DNA of 64,000 nt, taken from contig MEED01000001.1 in the NCBI GenBank assembly GCA_001724855.1, positions 62,001-126,000 of the forward strand, given 5' to 3'. This document shows positions 20,824-28,439 of the stretch, one piece after another. The number at the start of each line of letters is the position of its first letter. Positions within the stretch are counted from its first letter, which is position 1. The position numbers were made by a program, and so were the translations under genes. The stretch comes from Lautropia sp. SCN 69-89. Its GTDB lineage: Bacteria > Pseudomonadota > Gammaproteobacteria > Burkholderiales > Burkholderiaceae_E. The notes below the pieces were generated by a model. It ran no database searches. It was not told the origin of the DNA and saw only the letters and a list, made by a program, of their open reading frames with translations.

Positions 20824-20841
20824 GGGCGTCGAACACCTTGA

Positions 20842-20859
20842 AGTAAGTAACTTATTACT
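20842..20859. promoter_or_regulatory. Candidate TetR operator AGTAA-N8-TTACT (copy 2)
   Basis: AGTAAGTAACTTATTACT ends 18 nt upstream of the tetR ATG (minus strand). Same arms and spacing as 7100-7117. It also contains the tandem AAGTAAGTAA. The surrounding 60 bp are AT-rich against a very GC-rich background. Confidence 0.6.
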
Positions 20860-20929
20860 ATCTTCTGCCTGCCAGGCACCCGTTGTCAAGTGATCCGCCT
20901 CGAAAACCGAGGGCCGGAATCGCCTGGAC

Positions 20930-20943
20930 TTGATTTGAGTTAA
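20930..20943 (+). promoter_or_regulatory. Weak candidate FNR/Dnr-type box
   Basis: TTGATTTGAGTTAA 30 nt upstream of the putative TonB-receptor start has a perfect left half (TTGAT) but a degraded right half (GTTAA versus ATCAA). Reported because NnrS genes are often controlled by NO- or oxygen-sensing FNR-family proteins. Confidence 0.25.
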
Positions 20944-20972
20944 ATACGAGTCATTCGCGTTTCTGTTTAGAA

Positions 20973-23114
20973 TTGCATGGCACGACCGAACCCCGATGCG
21001 GAATCTGCCGCGCGGCGAACTCCCTGACCTTCCAGGACCTGGCCTTGCGATCCCTGATCCTCGCAGTCGTCGGCGGCACGACCGCCCTGCTTGCTCCATC
21101 GACGCAAGCGCAGCCGAAGCTCGATGCAGTGGTGGTGACCGCAACCGGGCGCGCGGCCGATCCGATCGATACGCCGCAGGCGGTCGAAGTCCTGTCGCCG
21201 GACCGCGCTTCCGCCGCGGCGCCGGCCGGCGAGATGTTTCGCGGCGAACCCGGCCTGGCGGTGCAGTCGGACGGCGCCTGGGGCCAGAACCCGGTACTGC
21301 GCGGACTGAAGAAGGAGAGCGTGGTCGTGCTGGTCGATGGCGTGCGCGTGAACTCCGCGCAGCCGCAGGGCGCGGTCGCCTCGTTCCTGGATCTCGGCCT
21401 GCTCGAACGCGCCGAGGTCGTCAAGGGGCCGGGCTCGGTGCTGTACGGCAGCGGCGCACTGGGCGGGGTGGTGAACCTTCTCACGCCCGAGCCGTATTTC
21501 AGCCCGCAACCGACGGTGGCGGGGCGGGTCGGCCTGGGCGCGGGCAGCAACGACCGCAGCCTCTCCGGTGCCCTGCTGCTGGAACGCTCGAACGCGGACC
21601 ATGCGCTCGTCCTCGCGGCGGCCGCGCGCGACGCCGACGATTACCGCAGCCCGGATGGGCGCGAGCCGGACACCGGCTACCGATCGGACACCCTGCTCGC
21701 GAAGTACCGCTACCGCCTGTCGGATCACGCCAGCCTGAAGCTGAACCTGCAGCGTCACGCCGATCACGACGTCTGGTATCCGGGCTCGGAACGCACCGGC
21801 GGACAACCGGGCGGTGCCGGTATCCCGCCGTTGCTGAGCACGGTGACCATTCACTCGCCCGAGCAGCGCCGCGAGCTCCTCGAAACCGGCATCGAAGCCC
21901 GGCTCGGTCCCGGCAGGCTGGATGCCGACCTGTACCGGCAGGAGGTCTTCCGCCAGATCCGGGCGTACTCGGCAGCGATCGGCCGCGACTACGTTCGCAA
22001 CGACGTCACCTTCGCAACGGACGGGGTGCGCGCGAAGTATCTCGTGCCTGCCGGAGAGCAGCACCTGCTCACCATCGGCGCGGAGTCCTGGCGCATGCGC
22101 GCCGACCCGCAGCGCTACATCGACAACAATGCGCCGCTGTTCGACAACAACCTGCGCAACGATCCGTTCGACCGCGGCAGCCTGCGTTCTTCCGGCGTGT
22201 TCGTTCAGGACGAAATCGACCTTGGCCGCACGCGCGTGGTGGCCGGCGCGCGGCTGGACCGCGTCGCCGGCGACGCCGCCCGCAAAGGTGCGGGCCCGGC
22301 CGCACAGACCTCCGGGCTCGATCACGAGGACACGACGCTGTCGTGGTCGCTGGGCGCGACCCGCGCGCTGTCGGATCGGGCGAGCGTCTACGCCAACGTC
22401 GGCCGCGGCTATCGCGCCGCCGACCTGCGCGAGCGTTTCGAGGACGCGGCACGCGGCGACGGCTACTACCACGTCGGCAACCCGCAACTCGAGCCGGAGC
22501 GCTCGACCAGCGTCGAACTGGGACTCAAGGGCCGCGACGCCACGCTCGAATACGGCCTCGCCGCGTTCCACACGCGCATCGACGACTACATCGCCGGCCG
22601 TGTCACCGGCGCGGTCCATCCCGCCACGGGCCTGCCGGTCAAACGCACCGAGAACCTCGACCGCGTCGCGATCTACGGCATCGAGGGCAGCGCGAGCGCA
22701 CCGATCGGCAGGCTGGTCGGCGACGCCGCGTTCACCTGGCTGCGCGGCGTGAATCGCCAGGACGACGAGCCGCTGTATCAGATGCCGCCGCCCGAAGTGC
22801 GCGTCGGCGTCGGACAGGCCGCGGAGCGCGGCTTTCACTGGCGTGCGCAACTGCGGGCCGTGGCGCGCCAGGATCGGGTCGCGACGCGTTTCTCGGCGGG
22901 TACCGAAGACCCTACGCCGGGATTCGTCACCGCCGACCTGCGCTTCGGCTGGCGCTTCGGAAAGCTCGGCGCGATGCGCAGCGCGAGCCTCGACCTGCGC
23001 CTGCTGAACCTGTTCGACCGGCGCTACCACGAACACCTCGTCGACGGCATTTCCGGCCGCGAACTGCCCGCACCGGGACGCGGCCTGGTCGTCGGCCTGA
23101 ACGGGAGATTCTGA
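20973..23114 (+). CDS. TonB-dependent outer-membrane receptor
   Basis: About 713 aa; start uncertain. TTG 20973 is the longest plausible choice, but the signal sequence proper begins around residue 24 (LALRSLILAVVGGTTALLAPSTQA), so a later start is possible. TonB box-like region LDAVVVTATG, plug motifs DGVRVNSAQPQG and VKGPGSVLYGSGALGGVVN, a 22-strand barrel of the TonB-hemin/siderophore class, and a C-terminal Phe (LPAPGRGLVVGLNGRF). It is 1 nt upstream of an ABC importer and NnrS. Ligand could be a metal-chelate, heme or a small cofactor; sequence does not decide. Confidence 0.9.
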   Translation: MHGTTEPRCGICRAANSLTFQDLALRSLILAVVGGTTALLAPSTQAQPKLDAVVVTATGRAADPIDTPQAVEVLSPDRASAAAPAGEMFRGEPGLAVQSDGAWGQNPVLRGLKKESVVVLVDGVRVNSAQPQGAVASFLDLGLLERAEVVKGPGSVLYGSGALGGVVNLLTPEPYFSPQPTVAGRVGLGAGSNDRSLSGALLLERSNADHALVLAAAARDADDYRSPDGREPDTGYRSDTLLAKYRYRLSDHASLKLNLQRHADHDVWYPGSERTGGQPGGAGIPPLLSTVTIHSPEQRRELLETGIEARLGPGRLDADLYRQEVFRQIRAYSAAIGRDYVRNDVTFATDGVRAKYLVPAGEQHLLTIGAESWRMRADPQRYIDNNAPLFDNNLRNDPFDRGSLRSSGVFVQDEIDLGRTRVVAGARLDRVAGDAARKGAGPAAQTSGLDHEDTTLSWSLGATRALSDRASVYANVGRGYRAADLRERFEDAARGDGYYHVGNPQLEPERSTSVELGLKGRDATLEYGLAAFHTRIDDYIAGRVTGAVHPATGLPVKRTENLDRVAIYGIEGSASAPIGRLVGDAAFTWLRGVNRQDDEPLYQMPPPEVRVGVGQAAERGFHWRAQLRAVARQDRVATRFSAGTEDPTPGFVTADLRFGWRFGKLGAMRSASLDLRLLNLFDRRYHEHLVDGISGRELPAPGRGLVVGLNGRF

Positions 23115-23115
23115 G

Positions 23116-24159
23116 ATGCCCGATCCGTCGAAGCCTCGACGGCGCAGCCTGCTGGCGGCGCTTTTCGCGCTGGCCGGCGCGCCGAAAGTCCACGCCACGG
23201 CGGCCCTGCCCGCCTCGAAGCTGCCGCGGCTGTTGCTCGCCGGTCCCTTCGCGTCGGTGTCGAACCCGCTGATCCGGATGGCCGAGTCCGGCGCACTCGC
23301 CGACGTGGCCGGAAAAGTGGAGTTCGTCTCCTGGCGCGATCCCGACCAGTTGCGGCTGATGGCCCTCGAAGGCAAGGCCGACGTGCTCGCGATGCCGGTC
23401 AACGTGGCGGCGAACCTGTACAACCGCGGCGCGAAGCTGCGCCTGCTGAACGTCTCGACCTGGGGGCTGCTGTGGGTCGTGTCGCGCGATCCTTCGGTGA
23501 AGCGCCTGGCCGACCTGCGCGGACGCGAGATCGCGATGCCTTTCCGCGGCGACATGCCCGACATCCTGTTCGGCCTCGTGGCCGAGCGCGCAGGCATCGA
23601 CCTGCGCAAGGACCTGCGACTGCGCTACGTCGCCTCGCCGATCGACGCGATGCAGCTGCTCGTCGCGCGTCGCGTCGAGAACGCGTTGCTCGCCGAACCG
23701 GCGGTCTCGATGGCATTGCGCAAGACCGGGTCCTTCCCGCTCAGCCTGATCGCGCCCGAGCTTCATCGGGCGGTCGATCTCCAGTCGGAGTGGGGCCACG
23801 CGTTCGGACGCGATCCGCGCATTCCGCAGGCCGGTATCGCAGTCATGTCCAGCGTGATGGACCGGCCCGAGGTAGTCTCGCGAATCGCCGACGCGTACGC
23901 GCAGTCGCTCGACTGGTGCAACGCCAACGCGCGGGAATGCGGGCGGATGGTGGTCCGGCACATCGATGCGCTGCTGCCCGAGGCGGTCGCCGATGCGGTC
24001 GCTTCGAGCAACCTGCGCGCCGTGCCTGCGCTCGATGCGCGCGCCGAACTCGCATTCCTGTTCGACCTGCTGCTGAAGAAGAACCCCGCGCTGCTGGGCG
24101 GCCGACTGCCCCCCGACGACTTCTACGCGCGAACGCAGCCACCGGGCAGATCGCGATGA
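23116..24159 (+). CDS. ABC transporter substrate-binding protein (NitT/TauT-like)
   Basis: 347 aa. An RRRSLLAALFALAGA N-terminus looks like a Tat or Sec signal ending near VHA. The rest is a two-domain periplasmic binding protein of the SsuA/ThiY/NrtA superfamily: VSWRDPDQLRLMALEGKADVLAMPVNVAANLYNRG, LRLLNVSTWGLLWVV, and LRGREIAMPFRGDMPDILFG. It lies between the TonB receptor and a permease/ATPase pair. The substrate is unknown; the link with a TonB receptor suggests something too large or scarce to diffuse through porins. Confidence 0.88.
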   Translation: MPDPSKPRRRSLLAALFALAGAPKVHATAALPASKLPRLLLAGPFASVSNPLIRMAESGALADVAGKVEFVSWRDPDQLRLMALEGKADVLAMPVNVAANLYNRGAKLRLLNVSTWGLLWVVSRDPSVKRLADLRGREIAMPFRGDMPDILFGLVAERAGIDLRKDLRLRYVASPIDAMQLLVARRVENALLAEPAVSMALRKTGSFPLSLIAPELHRAVDLQSEWGHAFGRDPRIPQAGIAVMSSVMDRPEVVSRIADAYAQSLDWCNANARECGRMVVRHIDALLPEAVADAVASSNLRAVPALDARAELAFLFDLLLKKNPALLGGRLPPDDFYARTQPPGRSR

Positions 24160-24965
24160 AGCTTCTGCGTGCCTGGATCGCCGGACTGCCGGCCTACCTG
24201 TGGAGCGGCTGGGGCGCAATCTCGAGCCTGCTGGTGCTCGTGGCCGCATGGGAAGCCGTGGCCACGATGTACGGGCCGCTGGTCCTGCCGGATCCGCGCT
24301 CGGCGTTCTCCACGCTGCACGCGCTGCTCGCGAGCGGCGCAGCCTGGCCTGAGCTCGAGGCCACGGCCCGGCGCGCGCTGGCCGGCTTCGCGCTGTCAGT
24401 GCTCGCCGGCAGCGCGCTGGGGTTGGCCGCCGGCGTGTCGATGACCGCCTCCGCGATGTCGCGGCCGGTGGTCACCGTGCTGATGGGCACCCCTCCGATC
24501 GCGTGGCTGGTCCTTGCGATGCTGTGGTTCGGCGCGAGCGACGGCACGCCCGTCTTCACCGTGTTCGTCGCCAGTTTCCCGGTCGTCTTCGTCGGCGCGC
24601 TGCAGGGGACGCGCACGCTCGACAACCAGCTCAGGACGATGGCGGAATCCTTCCGGCTGCCGCCTCGGATGATGTTCCTCGACGTCTACCTGCCGCACGT
24701 CGTCTCGTACCTGTTTCCGGCGTGGATCGCCGCGCTCGGGATGTCGTGGAAAGTGGTCGTGATGGCCGAATTGCTGTCCACGCAGGACGGCGTCGGCGCG
24801 GCGCTCGCCGTATCGCGCTCGCAGCTCGACACCGCGGCGACGATGGCCTGGATTTCGGCGGTGGTCGGGCTGTTGCTGGTGGTCGAATACCTGCTGCTCG
24901 AACCGGTGAAGCGCGAAGTCGAGCGCTGGCGCGAGCCCCACGGCGCTTCCGGGGCCGGACCGTGA
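24156..24965 (+). CDS. ABC transporter permease (NitT/TauT-like)
   Basis: 269 aa from the ATG overlapping the binding-protein stop. About six TM helices and the BPD permease core: FALSVLAGSALGLAAGVSM, MGTPPIAWLVLAMLWFG and the EAA-loop region TMAESFRLPPRMMFLDVYLPHVVSYLFPAWIAALGMSWKVVVMAELL. The EAA motif is a SsuC/TauC-like variant. Works with the downstream ATPase as a homodimeric importer. Confidence 0.9.
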   Translation: MKLLRAWIAGLPAYLWSGWGAISSLLVLVAAWEAVATMYGPLVLPDPRSAFSTLHALLASGAAWPELEATARRALAGFALSVLAGSALGLAAGVSMTASAMSRPVVTVLMGTPPIAWLVLAMLWFGASDGTPVFTVFVASFPVVFVGALQGTRTLDNQLRTMAESFRLPPRMMFLDVYLPHVVSYLFPAWIAALGMSWKVVVMAELLSTQDGVGAALAVSRSQLDTAATMAWISAVVGLLLVVEYLLLEPVKREVERWREPHGASGAGP

Positions 24966-25807
24966 ACACGCCCGCCCTGCGCGTGAGGGGACTGCGCCAC
25001 GCGTTCGCGCGCCACGAGGTGCTCGACGGCGTCGACCTCGACCTCGAAGCCGGCCGGATCGTCGCGCTCGTGGGCCCCTCCGGATGCGGCAAGACCACGC
25101 TGCTGCACCTGTGCAACGGCCTGCTGCACATCCGCGAAGGCTCGATCGACAACGGCTTCGCCAGCCAGGCCTTCATGTTCCAGCAACCGCGCCTGCTGCC
25201 GTGGAAGACGGCCCTGGACAACATCGCGATGGGCCTGGCTGCCGTGGGCATGGCGCGGGGCGAGCGTGAGCGCCGTGCGCGCGAGCTCGCATTGCGGCTC
25301 GGGCTGTCGGCCGTCGACCTCGCTCGCTTCCCGCACCAGCTCTCGGGCGGCATGCAGAGCCGCGTCTCGCTGGCGCGCGCGCTGGTGCTGGAACCGCAGC
25401 TGCTGCTGCTCGACGAGCCGTTCTCGGCGCTGGACGTCGGACTGCGCGAGGAACTCTACGGCCTGCTGCTGGCGCACCTGGCGGCGCGCCGCATGGGCGT
25501 GCTGATGATCACCCACGACCTGATGGAAGCGGTGCGCTTGTCCGACGAGATCCTCGTGATGGCGCCGCGCCCGGGACGCATCGTCGGGCACTTCGCCCTC
25601 GATCTCCCGCCCGCCCGGCGCGACGAAACCTGGATCCACCGCAACACCGCGCGACTGGTGCAGCAACCGGTGGTGCGCGCGAGTTTCGGCTTGCCCGCTC
25701 GACCGGCCGACGCGCCCACGCTCGCGATCGAGGGGCTACCCGATCTCGTGACGGCACGGCCGATGGCTACGGTGGTCCCCCTCGCGCGTACGGCAAACCG
25801 ATGTTGA
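24962..25807 (+). CDS. ABC transporter ATPase (NitT/TauT-like)
   Basis: 281 aa from GTG 24962, which overlaps the permease stop by 4 nt. Walker A GPSGCGKTT, Q loop MFQQPRLLPWKTALDNI, signature LSGGMQSRVSLARA, Walker B LLLLDEPFSALD, switch His in MITHDLMEAVRLSD. The QQPRLLPW motif is typical of the nitrate/taurine/thiamine-precursor importers. A C-terminal extension of about 60 residues follows the ATPase core. It overlaps nnrS by 7 nt. Confidence 0.92.
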   Translation: MNTPALRVRGLRHAFARHEVLDGVDLDLEAGRIVALVGPSGCGKTTLLHLCNGLLHIREGSIDNGFASQAFMFQQPRLLPWKTALDNIAMGLAAVGMARGERERRARELALRLGLSAVDLARFPHQLSGGMQSRVSLARALVLEPQLLLLDEPFSALDVGLREELYGLLLAHLAARRMGVLMITHDLMEAVRLSDEILVMAPRPGRIVGHFALDLPPARRDETWIHRNTARLVQQPVVRASFGLPARPADAPTLAIEGLPDLVTARPMATVVPLARTANRC

Positions 25808-27129
25808 GCGATGTCCGGATGCTCATGAGCGGCGGCGCCCTCGGAAAAGTGATGGCTCATCCGCTCTTCAGCTGTACGCTGCGGCCGATGTTCGTCGCCA
25901 CCGCCGGCTTCGCCGCGATCGGTCTGGCGCTATGGTCGGCCTTCCTCGGCTTCGGCCTTGCGGTGCCCGCGGTTCCCAGCGGCCCGGTCGCCTGGCATGC
26001 GCACGAAATGGTGTTCGGCTTCGGCCTGGCGGCGGTGGCCGGGTTCGTGGCGACCGCAGTGCCGGAGTTCACCGGCACGCCCGCCTTCGGGCCGCGGGTC
26101 GCGCTGGGCATCACGGCCGCGTGGTTCGCCGCGCGAGTCACCTTCTGGGCGTCCGGCCTGATCGGCCCCTGGCCGGCCGCAGTTCTCGGCAGCGGATTCG
26201 CCGCATCGCTGCCCGCGCTCGTCGCGCGGCGCCTGATCGCCGATCCGGAGCGCCGCCATACCGGTTTCCTCTGGGGCCTGCTGGCGATGGCGGCGACTGC
26301 CGCCGGCTACCATCTGGACGTGCTGCGCGGGGTCGATCCGCTGCGCTGGGCTCATGCAGGGATCGGCGCCATGATGGCCCTGATCGTCGTCGCGATGAGT
26401 CGCGTGTCGATGCGCATCGTCAACGATGCGCTCGATGCGAGACGAGCCGGAACGGACCCGGACGCGCCCGAATACCGTGCACGGCCGCCGCGCCGCAACC
26501 TCGCGATCTTTGCCATCGCGCTGCACACGACGGTCGAGTTCATTGCGCCGAACTCGCCGGTGGCGGCGTGGGCCGCGCTCGCCGCGGCGGCTGCCGTGCT
26601 CAACCTGCTCAACGACTGGCACGTGGGACGTGCGTTGTGCACGCGCCTGGCGTCGATGCTGTACGCGGTCTACTGGCTGATGGCGCTCGGCTATGCCGCG
26701 ATCGGCGCAGCACTGATGACGGGGGCCTTCGGCACGAGCGTCGGGCGGCACCTGCTCGCAGCGGGCGCAATGGGGCTGTCGATCTACCTGGTGCTCTGCA
26801 TCGCCGGCCGCATCCACAGCGGACGGCCGCTCGACCGGCGAGCCTGGGTGCCGACGGGCGCCGTGCTGGTGATGGTCGCTGCATTGGCGCGAGCCGGCGC
26901 CGGCATTCCCGGCCTGCCGGCCGTCGCGCTGCTGCACCTGGCGGGGGTCGCCTGGATCGCGGCGTTCGGCCTGTACCTGCTGCGGATGCTGCCGGTGCTC
27001 GCGACCGCGCGCAGCGACGGCGGCAGCGGTTGCGAGGAATGGATCGCGCCTGCGCCCGCGCCTGCGCCCGCGATCCCGGGACCGGCTCCGGCCGGGATCG
27101 ATCCGGCCGGTTCGACGCGGGCCGGATAA
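25801..27129 (+). CDS. NnrS-family integral membrane protein
   Basis: 442 aa with about twelve TM helices. Family hallmarks: HPLFSCTLRPMFVATAGFAAIGLALWS at the N-terminus, SGPVAWHAHEMVFGFGLAAVAGF with the conserved W-H-x-H-E-M, GIGAMMALIVVAMSRVSMR and LHTTVEFIAPN. NnrS proteins bind heme and copper and protect against nitric-oxide stress; they usually sit in NNR regulons. Here the gene overlaps an ABC importer that also overlaps its receptor-linked binding protein, an unusual setting. The final 30 residues are an Ala/Pro repeat (APAPAPAPA). Confidence 0.9.
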   Translation: MLSDVRMLMSGGALGKVMAHPLFSCTLRPMFVATAGFAAIGLALWSAFLGFGLAVPAVPSGPVAWHAHEMVFGFGLAAVAGFVATAVPEFTGTPAFGPRVALGITAAWFAARVTFWASGLIGPWPAAVLGSGFAASLPALVARRLIADPERRHTGFLWGLLAMAATAAGYHLDVLRGVDPLRWAHAGIGAMMALIVVAMSRVSMRIVNDALDARRAGTDPDAPEYRARPPRRNLAIFAIALHTTVEFIAPNSPVAAWAALAAAAAVLNLLNDWHVGRALCTRLASMLYAVYWLMALGYAAIGAALMTGAFGTSVGRHLLAAGAMGLSIYLVLCIAGRIHSGRPLDRRAWVPTGAVLVMVAALARAGAGIPGLPAVALLHLAGVAWIAAFGLYLLRMLPVLATARSDGGSGCEEWIAPAPAPAPAIPGPAPAGIDPAGSTRAG

Positions 27130-27145
27130 CCCCCCCGGACGGGAA

Positions 27146-27811
27146 TCAGGACTGCGCGTCGCCGGAGGTGCCCGGGCGCGCATCCGCCCGCGCACCCGCG
27201 AGGATGCGCACCGCCTCGTCGTCCTCCACCTGCGGAAACTCGCGATAGAACTGCGAAACCGCCTGGAAGAAGGGCGGCGCGGACAGGCAGACCACTTCGT
27301 CCGCAAAGGGCCGCACGCGCTCGAGCGCGGACGGGGCCGCCACCGGCACCGCGCAGATCAGCCGCTCGGGCTTGCGCGCACGCGTCGCGTGCAGCGCGGC
27401 AACCATCGTCGAGCCGGTGGCCAGGCCGTCGTCGACGACGATGACCACGCGCCCGGCCGGGTCGATCGCCGGCCGCCCGGCCCGATACCGTTCGCGCCGG
27501 CCGCGCAGCAGCTCGAGCTGCGAGTGCTTCTCGTGCTCCAGCCATTGCGGATCGGTCGATTGCGGGTCGATTCCCGGCGTCCAGTGCAGCTCGCCGTTCT
27601 CGTCGATCGCCGCCAGCGCGAACTCCGGCTGCCAGCGCGCGCCGATCTTGCGAACCAGCACCACGTCGAGTTCGCCGGCGAGCGCATCGGCGAGTACCCG
27701 CCCCATCGGCAGCGCCCCGCGCGGGATCGCGAGCACCAGCGGATGCCTGCCGCGCCAGGCATCGAGCGCCCCGGCGAGCTGATGCGCCGCGTCCTCACGG
27801 TTCCTGAACAT
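27146..27811 (-). CDS. Phosphoribosyltransferase-fold protein (ComF/HPRT-like)
   Basis: 221 aa. The PRPP loop is VVIVVDDGLATGSTM, and the substrate-side segment VLAIPRGALPMGRVLADALAGELDVVLVRKIGARWQPEFALAAI matches proteins annotated as phosphoribosyltransferase/dienelactone-hydrolase-associated in proteobacteria. It overlaps the upstream PyrR-like gene by 17 nt, so both are co-translated. Enzymatic substrate not known; the family is broad. Confidence 0.8.
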   Translation of the reverse strand: MFRNREDAAHQLAGALDAWRGRHPLVLAIPRGALPMGRVLADALAGELDVVLVRKIGARWQPEFALAAIDENGELHWTPGIDPQSTDPQWLEHEKHSQLELLRGRRERYRAGRPAIDPAGRVVIVVDDGLATGSTMVAALHATRARKPERLICAVPVAAPSALERVRPFADEVVCLSAPPFFQAVSQFYREFPQVEDDEAVRILAGARADARPGTSGDAQS

Positions 27812-28355
27812 GATCCTTCTCCCGACGCTTGATGTGGATGCCGAACTGCGGCTCGTACGGCGGCACGTGCACGTCGACGATCTGCAGCGGCGCGACTTCG
27901 AGAACCAGCCCGGCCACGTCGGCCTTCAGCGGAAGCCGCGCGCAACGCCGGTCGACCAGCACCGCAGTGCGGATTTCGGCCGCCCCGCGCTCGGCCAGCC
28001 AGCGCAGCGCGCGCAGCAACGAGTGTCCCTCGTAGAGCACGTCGTCGACGAGCAGCACGGTGCGCCCGGCAAGATCGGGCGCCGCCCCGGCGCTCTCGCG
28101 CAGCCGTGTCTCGGGGTGCAGCAGCGTGAGGTCGTCGGCGTAACGCTTGATGTCGAGATCGAGCCGCTCGATGCGCTCGATGCGCCCCGCCTCGTGCAGG
28201 TGTGCGCACAATCGATCGGCCAGTGGCGCGCCGCGCCGCAGGATGCCGACTACGGTCAGCCGCCCCGGGTCGGCCACCAGCGCCTGCACTTCGCGCGCCA
28301 TGCGCGCGACCACCTGATCGAGTTCCTCGGCCCGGAAAAAGGCGGGTTCCTTCAA
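27795..28355 (-). CDS. PyrR-like phosphoribosyltransferase
   Basis: 186 aa. The PRPP-binding loop VLLVDDVLYEGHSLLRALR and the flanking VVGILRRGAPLADRLCAHL resemble PyrR/uracil phosphoribosyltransferases. The substrate segment RIERLDLDIKRYADDLT corresponds to the PyrR 'YRDDL' region. Could bind or modify uracil, or act as a regulator, but no pyr genes are adjacent. Its stop overlaps the next phosphoribosyltransferase, suggesting a two-subunit function. Confidence 0.78.
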   Translation of the reverse strand: MKEPAFFRAEELDQVVARMAREVQALVADPGRLTVVGILRRGAPLADRLCAHLHEAGRIERIERLDLDIKRYADDLTLLHPETRLRESAGAAPDLAGRTVLLVDDVLYEGHSLLRALRWLAERGAAEIRTAVLVDRRCARLPLKADVAGLVLEVAPLQIVDVHVPPYEPQFGIHIKRREKDHVQEP

Positions 28356-28439
28356 TCGATCGCTCCTGTCGGGGCGCTCACGGTCCCCTTTCCCGTAGTC
28401 TGGCGCGTCGCGCCAGTTTGCGGCTGATTCGGGTCAAGG

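Noticed and set aside
20930-20943. Strong FNR/Dnr site for the TonB-NnrS operon
   Set aside because: Only the left half-site is intact, so it is kept as a weak feature and not counted as evidence of regulation.
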